DNA of 19,367 nucleotides from the NCBI GenBank assembly GCA_964588665.1, contig CAZPQQ010000062.1, positions 1-19,367 on the forward strand, written 5' to 3'. Source of the stretch: UBA2160 sp964588665. Lineage in GTDB: Bacteria > Chloroflexota > Dehalococcoidia > Lucifugimonadales > UBA1123. Both the position numbers and the translations under genes were made by a program. Shown here in pieces: positions 7,507 through 15,553 of the stretch; positions within the stretch are counted from its first letter, which is position 1, and every line of letters starts with the position of its first letter. Below the pieces are notes generated by a model, which was given only the letters and a program-made list of their open reading frames with translations, did no database searches and was not told where the DNA came from.

Positions 7507-9954
7507 ATGGTTCTACGACCCGACAACTTCACCGAGCAGGCTCAAGACGCACTGGGCAGGTCCCAGGAGATCGTCCGCCGCTATCATCACGGCCAATGGG
7601 ACTCCGAGCACGTGCTGATGGCGCTGTTGGAGCAGGAGAACAGCGTCCCTGTCGCCATCCTCGACGAGTTCGGCGCCTCCCCGGATGCCGTCCGCGCCAG
7701 GCTGGACGAGCTGCTTGCGCAGGGCCCACAGGTGCATCGTAGCGGCAACCAGATTTTCATGACCCCCAGGGCGGAGGCGCTGCTCGGAAGGGCCAAGTCA
7801 GAGGCGGACCGCCTCGGCGACGAGTTCATCGGCACTGAACACCTTCTTATCGCCCTAACCCAGGAGGACGAGGGCGATGTCGCTCAAGTCCTGCGCGAAC
7901 ATCAAGTCGACACGGAGCGCGTATATCAGGCGTTGCAGAAGGTCCGCGGAAGCCATCGCGTGACCGATCCACGGGCCGAGAGCCACTACCAGTCGTTGGA
8001 GCGTTACAGCATCGACCTGACCCAGCTCGCCAGAGACGGCAAGCTGGACCCGGTGGTTGGCCGCGACATGGAAATCGGACGCGCGATGCAGACCCTCATT
8101 CGCCGCACCAAGAACAACGCGGTCATGATCGGCGGCGCGGGCGTCGGCAAGACCGCGATCGCCGAGGGGCTGGCTCAGGCCATCGTGTCCGAGGACGTGC
8201 CGGAGGAGCTGGCAGGCCGTAGGGTGCTTGCGCTCGACATGGGGTCGTTGGTGGCCGGGTCCAAGTTCCGCGGCGAGTTCGAGGAGCGTCTCAAAGCCGT
8301 CATGGACGAGATCAAGCAAGCGAAAGGGGAGATAATCCTCTTCATCGACGAGATCCACAACGTCGTGGGCGCCGGAGCTGCCGAGGGCGGCCTGGACGCC
8401 TCGAACCTGATGAAACCCGCCCTCGCGCGCGGCGAGTTGCAGTGCCTGGGCGCCACAACCGAGGAGGAGTACCGCCGCTACATCGAGAAGGACGCGGCCC
8501 TGGAGCGACGCTTCCAGCCCGTTTTGATCGAGGAGCCGGACACCGAGACTGCCATCGAGATGCTCAAGAGCCTCCGGCCGCGGTACGAAGCCCATCACAA
8601 GGTGCGCGTCGAAGACGAAGCCCTCGAGGCCGCCGTGCGCATGAGCCAGCGATACATCTCCGATCGGCTGCTGCCGGACAAGGCCGTCGACCTCATCGAC
8701 GAGACCGCCGCAAAGCTTCGTATGGATGTCCACTCCCTTCCTCCCGACGTGCGCGAGCAGGAAACCCGACTGCGCCGGCTGGAGATCGAAGAGGAGGCTG
8801 CCTCGCAGCAGGCGGAATACCAAAAGGCCGCGGAGCTGAGAGGCGAGCGCCTGCGGCTGTCCGACGAGTACAAAGACTCGCGGGCCGAGATCTCTCGCTC
8901 AGACGTGGAGATGGTCATCGACGCAGAATCCATCGGCGAGCTGATCGCAATCTGGACCGGCATCCCAGTCGACAGGCTGTTCGAGAGCGAGGCGGACAAA
9001 CTCCTCCGAATGGAAGACCAACTGCACGCCAGGGTCGTCGGTCAGGACTCCGCCATCGCCGCCGTGTCGGATGCGGTTCGACGGGCCAGGTCCGGCCTCA
9101 AAGACCCCAAGCGGCCGATGGGCAGCTTCATCTTCCTGGGGCCGACCGGCGTCGGAAAAACCGAGCTTGCCCGGGCGCTCGCCGAGTACCTGTTCGACGA
9201 CGAGCAGAACATGGTCCGCATCGACATGTCCGAGTACCAGGAGAAGCATACCGTGTCCAGACTGATCGGCGCGCCGCCGGGCTACGTCGGATACGACGAG
9301 GGCGGCCAGCTCACAGAGGCCGTCAGGCGAAGGCCGTTCCGTGTCGTGCTGTTCGACGAGATCGAGAAGGCCCACCCCGACGTCTTCAATGCGCTGCTTC
9401 AGATTCTGGAAGACGGCCGTCTGACCGACGGCCATGGCCGGACCGTGGACTTCCGCAACACCCTGGTCATCATGACGTCCAACCTCGGCACGAGCGGCGC
9501 CGACAAAGAGCCGGTGGGCTTCCTGAGGAGCGCTGGCGAGGTTGATGCGTCCAACAAGCTGCGAGCTTCGATCGAAGATGCGCTGAAGCGGGCGTTCAGG
9601 CCGGAATTCCTGAACCGCATCGACGACATCATCGTCTTCGGCGAACTCACTCGCGAGCAGACACACTGGATCGTGGACCTGATGGTCGCCGAAGTGGCCT
9701 CGCGGCTCCAGTTGCACGGCGTGACGATCGAGTTGACCGAAGCGGCCAAGGGCTGGCTGGCCGACGAGGGTTTCGACCGGGTGTACGGGGCAAGGCCGCT
9801 GCGTCGGGCGATCCAACGCCACGTCGAGAACGCGCTGTCGAGGCTCATCCTCGCCCGAGAGGTCGCCGACGGCAGCCACGTCATGGTGGACGCCGGCGAC
9901 GACGGCCTCGTCTTCGAGACTGCCGAGCTCGGACTGGCGGCCGCTGCGGTCTAG
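7507..9954 (+). CDS. clpC: ATP-dependent Clp protease ATP-binding subunit ClpC
   Basis: This 815-aa class I Hsp100 unfoldase feeds substrates to ClpP. An N-terminal double Clp_N repeat covers about 1-150. AAA-1 has Walker A GGAGVGKT (209-216; the first residues differ from the usual GEPGVGKT) and Walker B D281-E282. A short UVR-containing middle region follows (about 419-459), much shorter than the ClpB coiled coil. AAA-2 has Walker A GPTGVGKT (545-552) and D617-E618. VGF (670-672) in the AAA-2 loop is the ClpP-docking tripeptide, so this is ClpC rather than ClpB. ATG 7507 has CGAGG with a 6-nt spacer. No ctsR, mcsA or mcsB is adjacent, unlike the Bacillus operon; control may act through the palindrome upstream. 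Confidence 0.95.
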   Translation: MVLRPDNFTEQAQDALGRSQEIVRRYHHGQWDSEHVLMALLEQENSVPVAILDEFGASPDAVRARLDELLAQGPQVHRSGNQIFMTPRAEALLGRAKSEADRLGDEFIGTEHLLIALTQEDEGDVAQVLREHQVDTERVYQALQKVRGSHRVTDPRAESHYQSLERYSIDLTQLARDGKLDPVVGRDMEIGRAMQTLIRRTKNNAVMIGGAGVGKTAIAEGLAQAIVSEDVPEELAGRRVLALDMGSLVAGSKFRGEFEERLKAVMDEIKQAKGEIILFIDEIHNVVGAGAAEGGLDASNLMKPALARGELQCLGATTEEEYRRYIEKDAALERRFQPVLIEEPDTETAIEMLKSLRPRYEAHHKVRVEDEALEAAVRMSQRYISDRLLPDKAVDLIDETAAKLRMDVHSLPPDVREQETRLRRLEIEEEAASQQAEYQKAAELRGERLRLSDEYKDSRAEISRSDVEMVIDAESIGELIAIWTGIPVDRLFESEADKLLRMEDQLHARVVGQDSAIAAVSDAVRRARSGLKDPKRPMGSFIFLGPTGVGKTELARALAEYLFDDEQNMVRIDMSEYQEKHTVSRLIGAPPGYVGYDEGGQLTEAVRRRPFRVVLFDEIEKAHPDVFNALLQILEDGRLTDGHGRTVDFRNTLVIMTSNLGTSGADKEPVGFLRSAGEVDASNKLRASIEDALKRAFRPEFLNRIDDIIVFGELTREQTHWIVDLMVAEVASRLQLHGVTIELTEAAKGWLADEGFDRVYGARPLRRAIQRHVENALSRLILAREVADGSHVMVDAGDDGLVFETAELGLAAAAV

Positions 9955-10000
9955 TATCCTGTCTCCGAAGTTCGCTCAACAATTGCGGGCGATCGACGAC

Positions 10001-10016
10001 CCTTCGACAGGCTCAG
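10001..10016. repeat. Copy of a dispersed palindromic-repeat half-site
   Basis: CCTTCGACAGGCTCAG resembles the CCTTCGAC(A/G)(A/G)GCTCAG motif that I recall as a dispersed intergenic repeat in many bacterial genomes. It lies between clpC and the assembly gap. Only one arm is visible; the partner arm may lie in the unsequenced part. Identification rests on memory of the motif. Confidence 0.35.
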
Positions 10017-10091
10017 CGCCTGCCGCCTTGGTTTCGTCGAATCCACCCCAATCGGCCATCAAACGAACATCGGGCGTCGCCCAGTGCCATG

Positions 10092-10191
10092 NNNNNNNNN
10101 NNNNNNNNNNNNNNNNNNNNNNNNNNNNNNNNNNNNNNNNNNNNNNNNNNNNNNNNNNNNNNNNNNNNNNNNNNNNNNNNNNNNNNNNNNN
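10092..10191. other. Assembly gap (100 N)
   Basis: Exactly 100 N, the conventional placeholder for a scaffold gap of unknown size. The heptamer TGCCATG occurs on both edges (10085-10091 and 10192-10198), so the true gap may be very small or the two contigs may overlap slightly. Any gene spanning it cannot be judged. Confidence 0.95.
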
Positions 10192-10195
10192 TGCC

Positions 10196-11029
10196 ATGAT
10201 TGAACTGCCCGGAGAATCTCGATACGTCACTGTCGGCGGCGTCAATACACATTACCTCGTCGCTGGTCACGGATCGCCGATTGTCCTGATACACGGACTC
10301 GGCGAGTCGGTCGTCACCTGGCGTGACAACATCAGTCCGCTTTCTCAGCGTCATCAGGTTTTCGCGCTCGACCTCCCAGGCCACGGAGACTCCGAGAAAC
10401 CGGATCTCTCGTACGATCCGGGCTCGATGGTCTACTACTTGAGGGGATTCTTCGAGTCGCTCGGAATCGAACGACCTGCGCTGGTCGGCCACTCCATGGG
10501 CGGCGGTCTGGCGTTGATGACGGCTTTGGCTCATCCCGATATCGTTTCACACTTGGTGTTGGCCGGGAGCGCCTGTCTCGGCAGAGAGGTCGACTGGGGG
10601 CTGAGGCTCGCCTCCGTCAAGGTGTTGGGCGAACTGATAACCAGCCGGTTTGTGGACAACACCGGCGTCATGCTTCGAAAGGCATTCAGCGACCAACGCT
10701 TCGCGACACCGGAGCTCTTGGCCGAAACCAAAAGGACCAATCGTCTGCCGGGAGCTCGTCGCGCTTCACTCAAGGTGATCAGGAACACCGTTTCTATTTT
10801 GGGCGTCAAATCCGAGTTCATTCTGCACAAACGACTGGCTGAGCTCGAAATGCCGGTCTTGATCGCATCGGGCTCAGAAGACAGGATCCTACCCGCCAAG
10901 CACGCCCACCGCGCGGGAAAGGCCGACCCGCGTACCGACGTTCACGTCTTCGGCAGTTGCGGCCATATGCCGCATATGGAACGCGCCGAGGATTTCAACG
11001 CTCTAACGCTGGATTTTCTCTCACGTTGA
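10196..11029 (+). CDS. Alpha/beta-fold hydrolase
   Basis: This 277-aa protein is of the lipase/esterase/haloperoxidase-like class. The oxyanion-hole motif is HGLG (33-36) and the nucleophile elbow is GHSMGG with S100. The acid is probably D229 in SGSEDRILP, and the catalytic His is H257 in CGHMPH. DLPGHGDSEKP (59-69) is typical of the family. It is complete from ATG 10196, which lies only four bases after the assembly gap, so an upstream start and any ribosome site are hidden. The family covers C-C hydrolases, lactonases and esterases; the substrate cannot be assigned. The stop is followed by 142 bp before the next plus-strand gene. Confidence 0.88.
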   Translation: MIELPGESRYVTVGGVNTHYLVAGHGSPIVLIHGLGESVVTWRDNISPLSQRHQVFALDLPGHGDSEKPDLSYDPGSMVYYLRGFFESLGIERPALVGHSMGGGLALMTALAHPDIVSHLVLAGSACLGREVDWGLRLASVKVLGELITSRFVDNTGVMLRKAFSDQRFATPELLAETKRTNRLPGARRASLKVIRNTVSILGVKSEFILHKRLAELEMPVLIASGSEDRILPAKHAHRAGKADPRTDVHVFGSCGHMPHMERAEDFNALTLDFLSR

Positions 11030-11171
11030 CGTATAATTCTCATTGAGCCTAACGCCCCGGCAGCGTCAAAGCGCCGGATCGTTTCAGGCTTTCGCCGTGG
11101 CGTCGCGGTCATCGACTGCAGATGTAGCCTGAATTTGGCGCTCGGTAAGGATTCCTCGGTGGCAGGGCGCC

Positions 11172-11849
11172 ATGCACGTCGGGCTATGGCGTAGTTGGCT
11201 GCCCTTATGTTGTTGTCGGCCGATTCACGAGGCGCCGGAAAGGCGATACGAGTTGCACGGGCAAGTCTCAACAGAACCTGGTGGGTTGACGAGCCTATGG
11301 ATTCGCCATCAACGCTGGCTGCCCGTGGCGATGTTGATCGCCGCGCTGGCGCTGGCCGTCGTCGCTTGGATGCTTCGAGACTACGTTTCGCCGACCAAGG
11401 TCGCTGGATATCCGGGCGTGTTCTTGATCAGTTTCGTGGGCGCTGTTTCGTTGGTGCTGCCCGTGCCGGCGATGCTCACGGTTTGCGGCTTGAGCGCAAC
11501 GTTGGACCCGTTCGTCCTGGGCTCGCTGGCGGGCCTGGGAGAGTCGCTCGGGGAATGGTCGGGTTATGCCGTGGGCTACGGCGGCCACAGCCTATTCGAG
11601 CGACTCCCCGTTTACCGGGCCGTCAGGCCAAAGATGCGAAGTTGGATGGAAAAACGTGGCGGCCTGTTGCTGTTCGTCGTGTCGGCAATACCCAACCCTG
11701 TCTTCGACATCGTGGGCATCGCAGCCGGAACCGTGCAGTATCCGTTTGCGAGATTCATGGCGATCGTATTCGTCGGCAAAATCATCAAAGGATTGCTCAT
11801 CGCGTACTCGTGTCACTACGGCGTTGCGCTTCTCCCGTGGGTTGAGTGA
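11172..11849 (+). CDS. VTT-domain (TVP38/TMEM64, DedA-like) membrane protein
   Basis: This is an integral membrane protein of up to 225 aa. The first hydrophobic helix is about 48-66. The VTT core has a GLGESLGEWSGYAVGYGG loop (about 120-137), a re-entrant segment GLLLFVVSAIPNPVFDIVGIAAG, then RFMAIVFVGKIIKGLLIAY. The family includes putative lipid scramblases and envelope-homeostasis proteins. The start is uncertain. ATG 11172 gives an unusual Cys-rich N-terminus, while TTG 11253 (198 aa, behind GGAAAGG) begins closer to the first helix and may be the true one. It converges with the phosphotriesterase-family gene, with about 50 bp between the stops. Confidence 0.75.
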   Translation: MHVGLWRSWLPLCCCRPIHEAPERRYELHGQVSTEPGGLTSLWIRHQRWLPVAMLIAALALAVVAWMLRDYVSPTKVAGYPGVFLISFVGAVSLVLPVPAMLTVCGLSATLDPFVLGSLAGLGESLGEWSGYAVGYGGHSLFERLPVYRAVRPKMRSWMEKRGGLLLFVVSAIPNPVFDIVGIAAGTVQYPFARFMAIVFVGKIIKGLLIAYSCHYGVALLPWVE

Positions 11850-11900
11850 GCAACCTCGGGCAGCTAGACCAGCGAACCCGGAGATCGAACCGGCGCCCGA

Positions 11901-12956
11901 TCAGACAAACGACAAAATGTTGGCCGGGTTCCCTGCCGTGATGGCCTGAACCTGCTCTTCGGTGAACCCCTTCCGACGCATCCGGGGCACGATGTTCTCC
12001 AGGATGTGACCGTAGCCGTGGCCTCCGTACCTGACCAGGCGGTGCTTGGTGCAGATGTCATGAGCGATCACCACACGATCGCCACACCCTTCAGCCTCTA
12101 TGATCCGCTTGATCGTGTCCATGCGTTGGGCGTCGCTCGGCATGTCGATGTCTGACAACGGGTAGTACGAGGACTCGTTGCCGAACAGGTCCCATTCCAG
12201 ATAGCAGCCCGTGCCCGCGAGACGACGAAGGATGTCGAAATCGGCCACGGTTCTGTCCAGGTGCCCCATGATCACGCGGCTGATGTCGGCCCCGGATTCC
12301 GCCAACACCTCGATGATCTCCGCGGGCGCACCTTCGTCTCGCCCGGGATGGATCAGGATCGAGGCGCCCGTCTCCCTCTGAGCGATGGAGGCCGCACGCA
12401 GCACCTTGCGTTCGTTGTCGGTCAGCGGCCACGAGCATCCGATCTCACCGATGATTCCCGCCTTGACGCCCGTATCGCCGACGCCGTCTTGGATGTCGGC
12501 GATGATCTGACGGGCCAGATCATCTTCAGAGCGGTCGTCCATGTCATCGGGATGGACCGGGTCCACGTAGAATCCGGCGCCCATCACGATGTTGATCCCC
12601 ACGTCTCGAGCTATGCGAGCCAACGCCAGCGGATCGCGACCTATGCCGATCGTCGTGGCATCGACGATCGTGCCGCCCCCGACGCGCTTGAACAGCCGCG
12701 CTTCGTCGGTGGCAACATCCTCCTCGAGCACCATCAGGTTGTCGAGGCTGCTGTATTGGTTGTAGCGCACCCAGCCGACGTTCTCCAAAGTGATCGGCTG
12801 CATGGCCCTGTCTTGTATCGTGGCGTCGGCGGGCGGGTTGAACATGATTCGAAAATCGATGAACAGGTGCTCGTGGGTCATTGTCGGGCCGAGGTCGCCG
12901 GGATCGACCGGGCCAAGCACCGTCTGGGCTTTTCCACGCATGGGGTTGTCGGTCAC
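11901..12956 (-). CDS. Phosphotriesterase-family metal-dependent hydrolase (Glu-bridged type)
   Basis: This 351-aa amidohydrolase-superfamily enzyme has a binuclear metal site. Visible ligands are H28 and H30 (THEH), H203 (LIHPG), H232 (GHLD) and D300 (AHD). The bridging residue is E171 in GIIGEIG, where classical phosphotriesterase has a carbamylated Lys. This places it with the Php/PTER-like homologues, which act as lactonases or esterases of unknown natural substrate, rather than with true organophosphate hydrolases. The start is GTG 12956, since AAGGAGG lies about 7 nt upstream. It follows the MFS exporter on the same strand by 110 bp and may share its transcript, which would fit hydrolysis and export of a small compound. 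Confidence 0.88.
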   Translation of the reverse strand: MTDNPMRGKAQTVLGPVDPGDLGPTMTHEHLFIDFRIMFNPPADATIQDRAMQPITLENVGWVRYNQYSSLDNLMVLEEDVATDEARLFKRVGGGTIVDATTIGIGRDPLALARIARDVGINIVMGAGFYVDPVHPDDMDDRSEDDLARQIIADIQDGVGDTGVKAGIIGEIGCSWPLTDNERKVLRAASIAQRETGASILIHPGRDEGAPAEIIEVLAESGADISRVIMGHLDRTVADFDILRRLAGTGCYLEWDLFGNESSYYPLSDIDMPSDAQRMDTIKRIIEAEGCGDRVVIAHDICTKHRLVRYGGHGYGHILENIVPRMRRKGFTEEQVQAITAGNPANILSFV

Positions 12957-13066
12957 GCTCCACCCTCCTTCGCGCCCTCTATGGATGCCGTCGAACTCCA
13001 GGCGCGACCAGGCGAGGCTAACACCGCGCCCGACCGGTGGTCAAGTGGTACGCCCGGTGGCTGTCG

Positions 13067-14368
13067 CTATTGCATCCTGCGAAAGCTCGGGATGGCGATC
13101 GCGAAAACCACCGTACACGAGACCAGCAGGATTCCGCTGATCAATAGTGCGTCGGGGGTGCCGGTGCGTTCGGCAATAGCGCCGAACGGCAACGCGCTCA
13201 GCGGCATGGCGCCGAATGTCATCATGTTTATACTCGTCATGCGGCCTCGCATCTCGGGCACGGCCAGCACCTGCAGCATTGTCATGTTCAGCGACATGAA
13301 CACGGAGCTGACCACTCCAATGATGAGCAAGAAAGGCACGGCCATGGCGTAGTTGGGGACCTGAGAGAAAATCGCTAACGCCACCCCCCAGATCAGGCAT
13401 GAGCCCAGTAACATCCGGCCCCTGTATGTCAGGTTGGAGAGGCTTGCCAAGACGAGGGTTCCGGCCAGGGCGCCGATTCCCATTATCATCATGAGCATGC
13501 CCAATCCGTCAGATTGCACGTCTAACGCCTCGCGCGCCCACGCTGGCATTAGCGCCCAGAACGAGAATCCGAACAGAGTCGATATCAGCGCCAGCCCGAC
13601 CAAGCCCGACAGACGAGCGTCAGACCGCGCGTATAAAATCCCGGCTTTGACGTCCCCGGCAATCCCCTTGCGCGAGGAACCCACGGCGGTCGATCCCGCT
13701 TTGACCATGACCATGGACAGTACCGCGAAGACGTAGATTCCAGACACGACGAAGAACACTCCGGAAGTGCCGATGACAACGATCAGGAACCCCGCCAACA
13801 CCGGTCCGAGGATGCGCGTGAGGTTCATAGCGGAGTTGTTGAGCGAGATGGCGTTCGTCAGTGAACGCTCGGGAACGATCTCGGAGACGATGGCCGCGCG
13901 GCTTGGCATGTTCAACGCCATCATCGCGCCGTTGCCCACGCCCACGGCCAACACGTATCCGAAGGTGACAACCCCGGTGTAGTCCAGGATGCCGAGCAAC
14001 AGCGTCAACAAAGCGTTCCCCGACTGGCTGATTATTACCAAGTGCTTCCTCGGCAATCGGTCTGCCAGAGCCCCTCCGATCAGAGATACCACGGTCGAGG
14101 GCAGTGAGAAAGACAGCATGACCAGGGCGAGCGCGAAGGGGGAGTCGTCCGCCAGACGCAGCACGAGCCAACCCCGCGTGATCATCTGCATGTTCATCGC
14201 GGTGAAAGAGATGAACGACCCTGCCCAAACCCAGCGAAAGTCGCGATACTGAAACGACTCGAACATCGGATACCGGGCGGGGGAGAGCCGAGAGGGTTTG
14301 CGCTGGGGAGTCTGCGGGGGCGTTGCGTCCGAAGCGGGCCCGGGAGTGATGGTAGGTTTCTGGGCCAA
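13067..14368 (-). CDS. MFS transporter (MFS_3/EntS-like exporter)
   Basis: This 433-aa inner-membrane protein has about 12 hydrophobic helices after a proline-rich N-terminal tail of roughly 35 residues. It carries SFQYRDFRWVWAG before helix 1 and the MFS loop 2-3 motif GGALADRLPRK (98-108). Its second half includes GRMTSINMMTFG. The resemblance is to drug, siderophore or metabolite exporters such as EntS; the substrate is unknown. The start is TTG 14368 behind GGAG with a 7-nt spacer. A palindrome TGCAG-N7-CTGCA lies just upstream. It shares motifs with the second MFS protein at the end of the window, so the two are distant paralogues. Confidence 0.88.
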   Translation of the reverse strand: MAQKPTITPGPASDATPPQTPQRKPSRLSPARYPMFESFQYRDFRWVWAGSFISFTAMNMQMITRGWLVLRLADDSPFALALVMLSFSLPSTVVSLIGGALADRLPRKHLVIISQSGNALLTLLLGILDYTGVVTFGYVLAVGVGNGAMMALNMPSRAAIVSEIVPERSLTNAISLNNSAMNLTRILGPVLAGFLIVVIGTSGVFFVVSGIYVFAVLSMVMVKAGSTAVGSSRKGIAGDVKAGILYARSDARLSGLVGLALISTLFGFSFWALMPAWAREALDVQSDGLGMLMMIMGIGALAGTLVLASLSNLTYRGRMLLGSCLIWGVALAIFSQVPNYAMAVPFLLIIGVVSSVFMSLNMTMLQVLAVPEMRGRMTSINMMTFGAMPLSALPFGAIAERTGTPDALLISGILLVSCTVVFAIAIPSFRRMQ

Positions 14369-14385
14369 TGCCGCTCCAGGGTGAA

Positions 14386-14409
14386 TTTATATTGCAGAAA
14401 TTACCTGCA
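14386..14409 (-). promoter_or_regulatory. Candidate -10 box and operator of the MFS exporter gene
   Basis: The palindrome TGCAG-AAATTAC-CTGCA (14393-14409) abuts TATAAA (14391-14386, minus strand), which lies about 17 bp upstream of the TTG start. No good -35 box sits 17-18 nt further up. The layout suits control by a dimeric regulator, but five-base arms can occur by chance. Confidence 0.3.
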
Positions 14410-14576
14410 CGTTTGATGAAGAAGCTTACACCCGCCGTCGCGGACCGGTCAAGGATGCGTAGCTTGCTAGGTCCACATCAACGTTTGAACCCGATAACGG
14501 TCGCTGCTCACACGGACCGAGGTTAGGAGATGGTCACCACACTCTCTTGTCATACCTGTTCCTGCATCATGAAACG

Positions 14577-14618
14577 GCCCGAACATCGACGCACGATCAT
14601 TTGCAGTTGGGTTCGGGC
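14577..14618 (+). promoter_or_regulatory. Nested inverted repeats upstream of the SLATT-like gene
   Basis: GCCCGAAC (14577-14584) and GTTCGGGC (14611-14618) are perfect 8-bp arms 26 nt apart. Between them ATCG (14585-14588) and CGAT (14594-14597) form a small inner hairpin directly stacked on the left arm. The structure sits 90-130 bp before the start of the cassette's first gene and could be an operator pair or a 5'-leader RNA fold. Confidence 0.35.
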
Positions 14619-14706
14619 ACGATAACATGTGGCGACGTGTCTTTCGGGGGTCGCGTGGCCTGCGGATCGGGCGATGCTGTCCTCCAAGTTCCAGGGAACG
14701 AGATCA

Positions 14707-15336
14707 ATGGCGCAGACCGAATCTTCGGACCCCAGATCGGCCTCAGACATCGAGCAGCAGAACGCTGTGCTATTCCCGGCCGCCAGCGAGGAGGTCTGGA
14801 GTTCGCTCCATGCCCCGGAAGGCAGGGTGGCTTACCTCCAGGAGATCAGCGATTCGTATCACCGGATCGTTACGGAGTTTTATGACTCCGCCAATTTGGG
14901 TGGGCGTCGATACCGGGCGTTAACCGACTCCAACAAGCGATGGCGGTGGACGTTAATCATCGTCGCCGGAGGTGTGGCCGTCTTGAATCTGATAGCCGCA
15001 TTGGGAGTCGGAGAAGAAGATAGCCAAATTCTGGGCAACACGGTGCTCCGGTATGTGTCTCTGACTGCGGCAATCGCGGCCACAGTGCTTGCCGTACTCG
15101 GAAGGCTTGAAACCTTCAGCAACTCACTGGCACAGGCAAAAGGATTCCGTGAGTCTCGAGACCTTTTCTTGGACGCCGCGCGCGCATTCGAAGGGCTTTG
15201 GCGTTCCCACGTACGCCCCTATCAATCAGAGCCGACGGCCTGCGTGAACGCTGCGGAGCTCAACCGCAGGATCATTGAAAAAGACTGCGAGCTTCGGGAG
15301 AAATTTCACGATCTGACGGACCCTGGAGCTTCCTAG
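14707..15336 (+). CDS. SLATT-like two-transmembrane protein
   Basis: This 209-aa protein has a soluble N-terminus and then a helical segment rich in Arg and Tyr (about 48-80, RRYRALTDSNKRWRW at 67-81). Two TM helices follow (about 81-100 and 116-133), then a long helical C-terminal tail (RLETFSNSLAQAKGFRES to about 200). This order matches the SLATT/DUF4231 class of 2TM proteins. Those are known mainly as membrane effectors in nucleotide-second-messenger and other conflict systems, where they are thought to form pores. No SMODS cyclase or SLOG sensor is next to it. ATG 14707 has AGGGA about 9 nt upstream; earlier in-frame starts lack support. It is the first gene of a plus-strand cassette and ends 2 bp before the next ATG. 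The family assignment is by pattern only. Confidence 0.6.
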   Translation: MAQTESSDPRSASDIEQQNAVLFPAASEEVWSSLHAPEGRVAYLQEISDSYHRIVTEFYDSANLGGRRYRALTDSNKRWRWTLIIVAGGVAVLNLIAALGVGEEDSQILGNTVLRYVSLTAAIAATVLAVLGRLETFSNSLAQAKGFRESRDLFLDAARAFEGLWRSHVRPYQSEPTACVNAAELNRRIIEKDCELREKFHDLTDPGAS

Positions 15337-15338
15337 TC

Positions 15339-15536
15339 ATGGCCAATCGGGCGTCGGTGAACCTCACAAGCTATGGCGTAGTGGGCAGCGTGGCTGAGAG
15401 CCGCGGGAACTACACGCACGTCGCGCCCCCATCTAGCCCTGATCCAGGCATCTTCACGCAAAACGATCCAGCTCTTCACGGGCCGGTCATTGAGCCATTT
15501 GTCCCACCCGGAGTCGAGCCAGCGGAAAGGGACTGA
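15339..15536 (+). CDS. Small proline-rich hypothetical protein
   Basis: This 65-aa protein starts 2 bp after the SLATT-like stop and ends 17 bp before the ParA-like gene, so it is almost certainly cotranscribed. A GGAG at about 15324 inside the upstream gene may serve as ribosome site. The sequence is rich in Pro, Ser, Gly and Val, with several proline clusters (APPSSPDPG, VPPGVEP) and no TM segment or signal peptide, suggesting a disordered protein. I do not recognise a family. The tight spacing is the main reason to believe it is expressed. A linker, adaptor or substrate role in the cassette is conceivable but unsupported. Confidence 0.5.
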   Translation: MANRASVNLTSYGVVGSVAESRGNYTHVAPPSSPDPGIFTQNDPALHGPVIEPFVPPGVEPAERD

Positions 15537-15553
15537 ACGAGGCGGATCGACCG

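Larger units (their letters stand above)
14369..14706. other. 338-bp divergent intergenic region with two inverted repeats
   Basis: No convincing gene. On the MFS side are a TATAAA-like box (14391-14386, minus) and a palindrome at 14393-14409. On the other side are nested inverted repeats at 14577-14618 before the SLATT-like gene. A 31-codon frame from ATG 14529 behind AGGAG could encode a tiny Cys-rich peptide but resembles nothing I know. The region must hold the promoters of both flanking units. Confidence 0.4.

Noticed and set aside
7855..9879. Long minus-strand frames (322 and 326 codons) antisense to clpC
   Set aside because: They mirror ClpC codons, have no recognisable domain and no ribosome sites.
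9983..11029. Frame of 348 codons crossing the N gap
   Set aside because: Continuity across an unknown-length gap is artificial. The hydrolase homology begins at ATG 10196, right after the gap.
14529..14624. 31-codon Cys-containing frame behind AGGAG upstream of the SLATT-like gene
   Set aside because: Too short and without recognisable homology; it overlaps the nested inverted repeats. Noted in the intergenic entry only.
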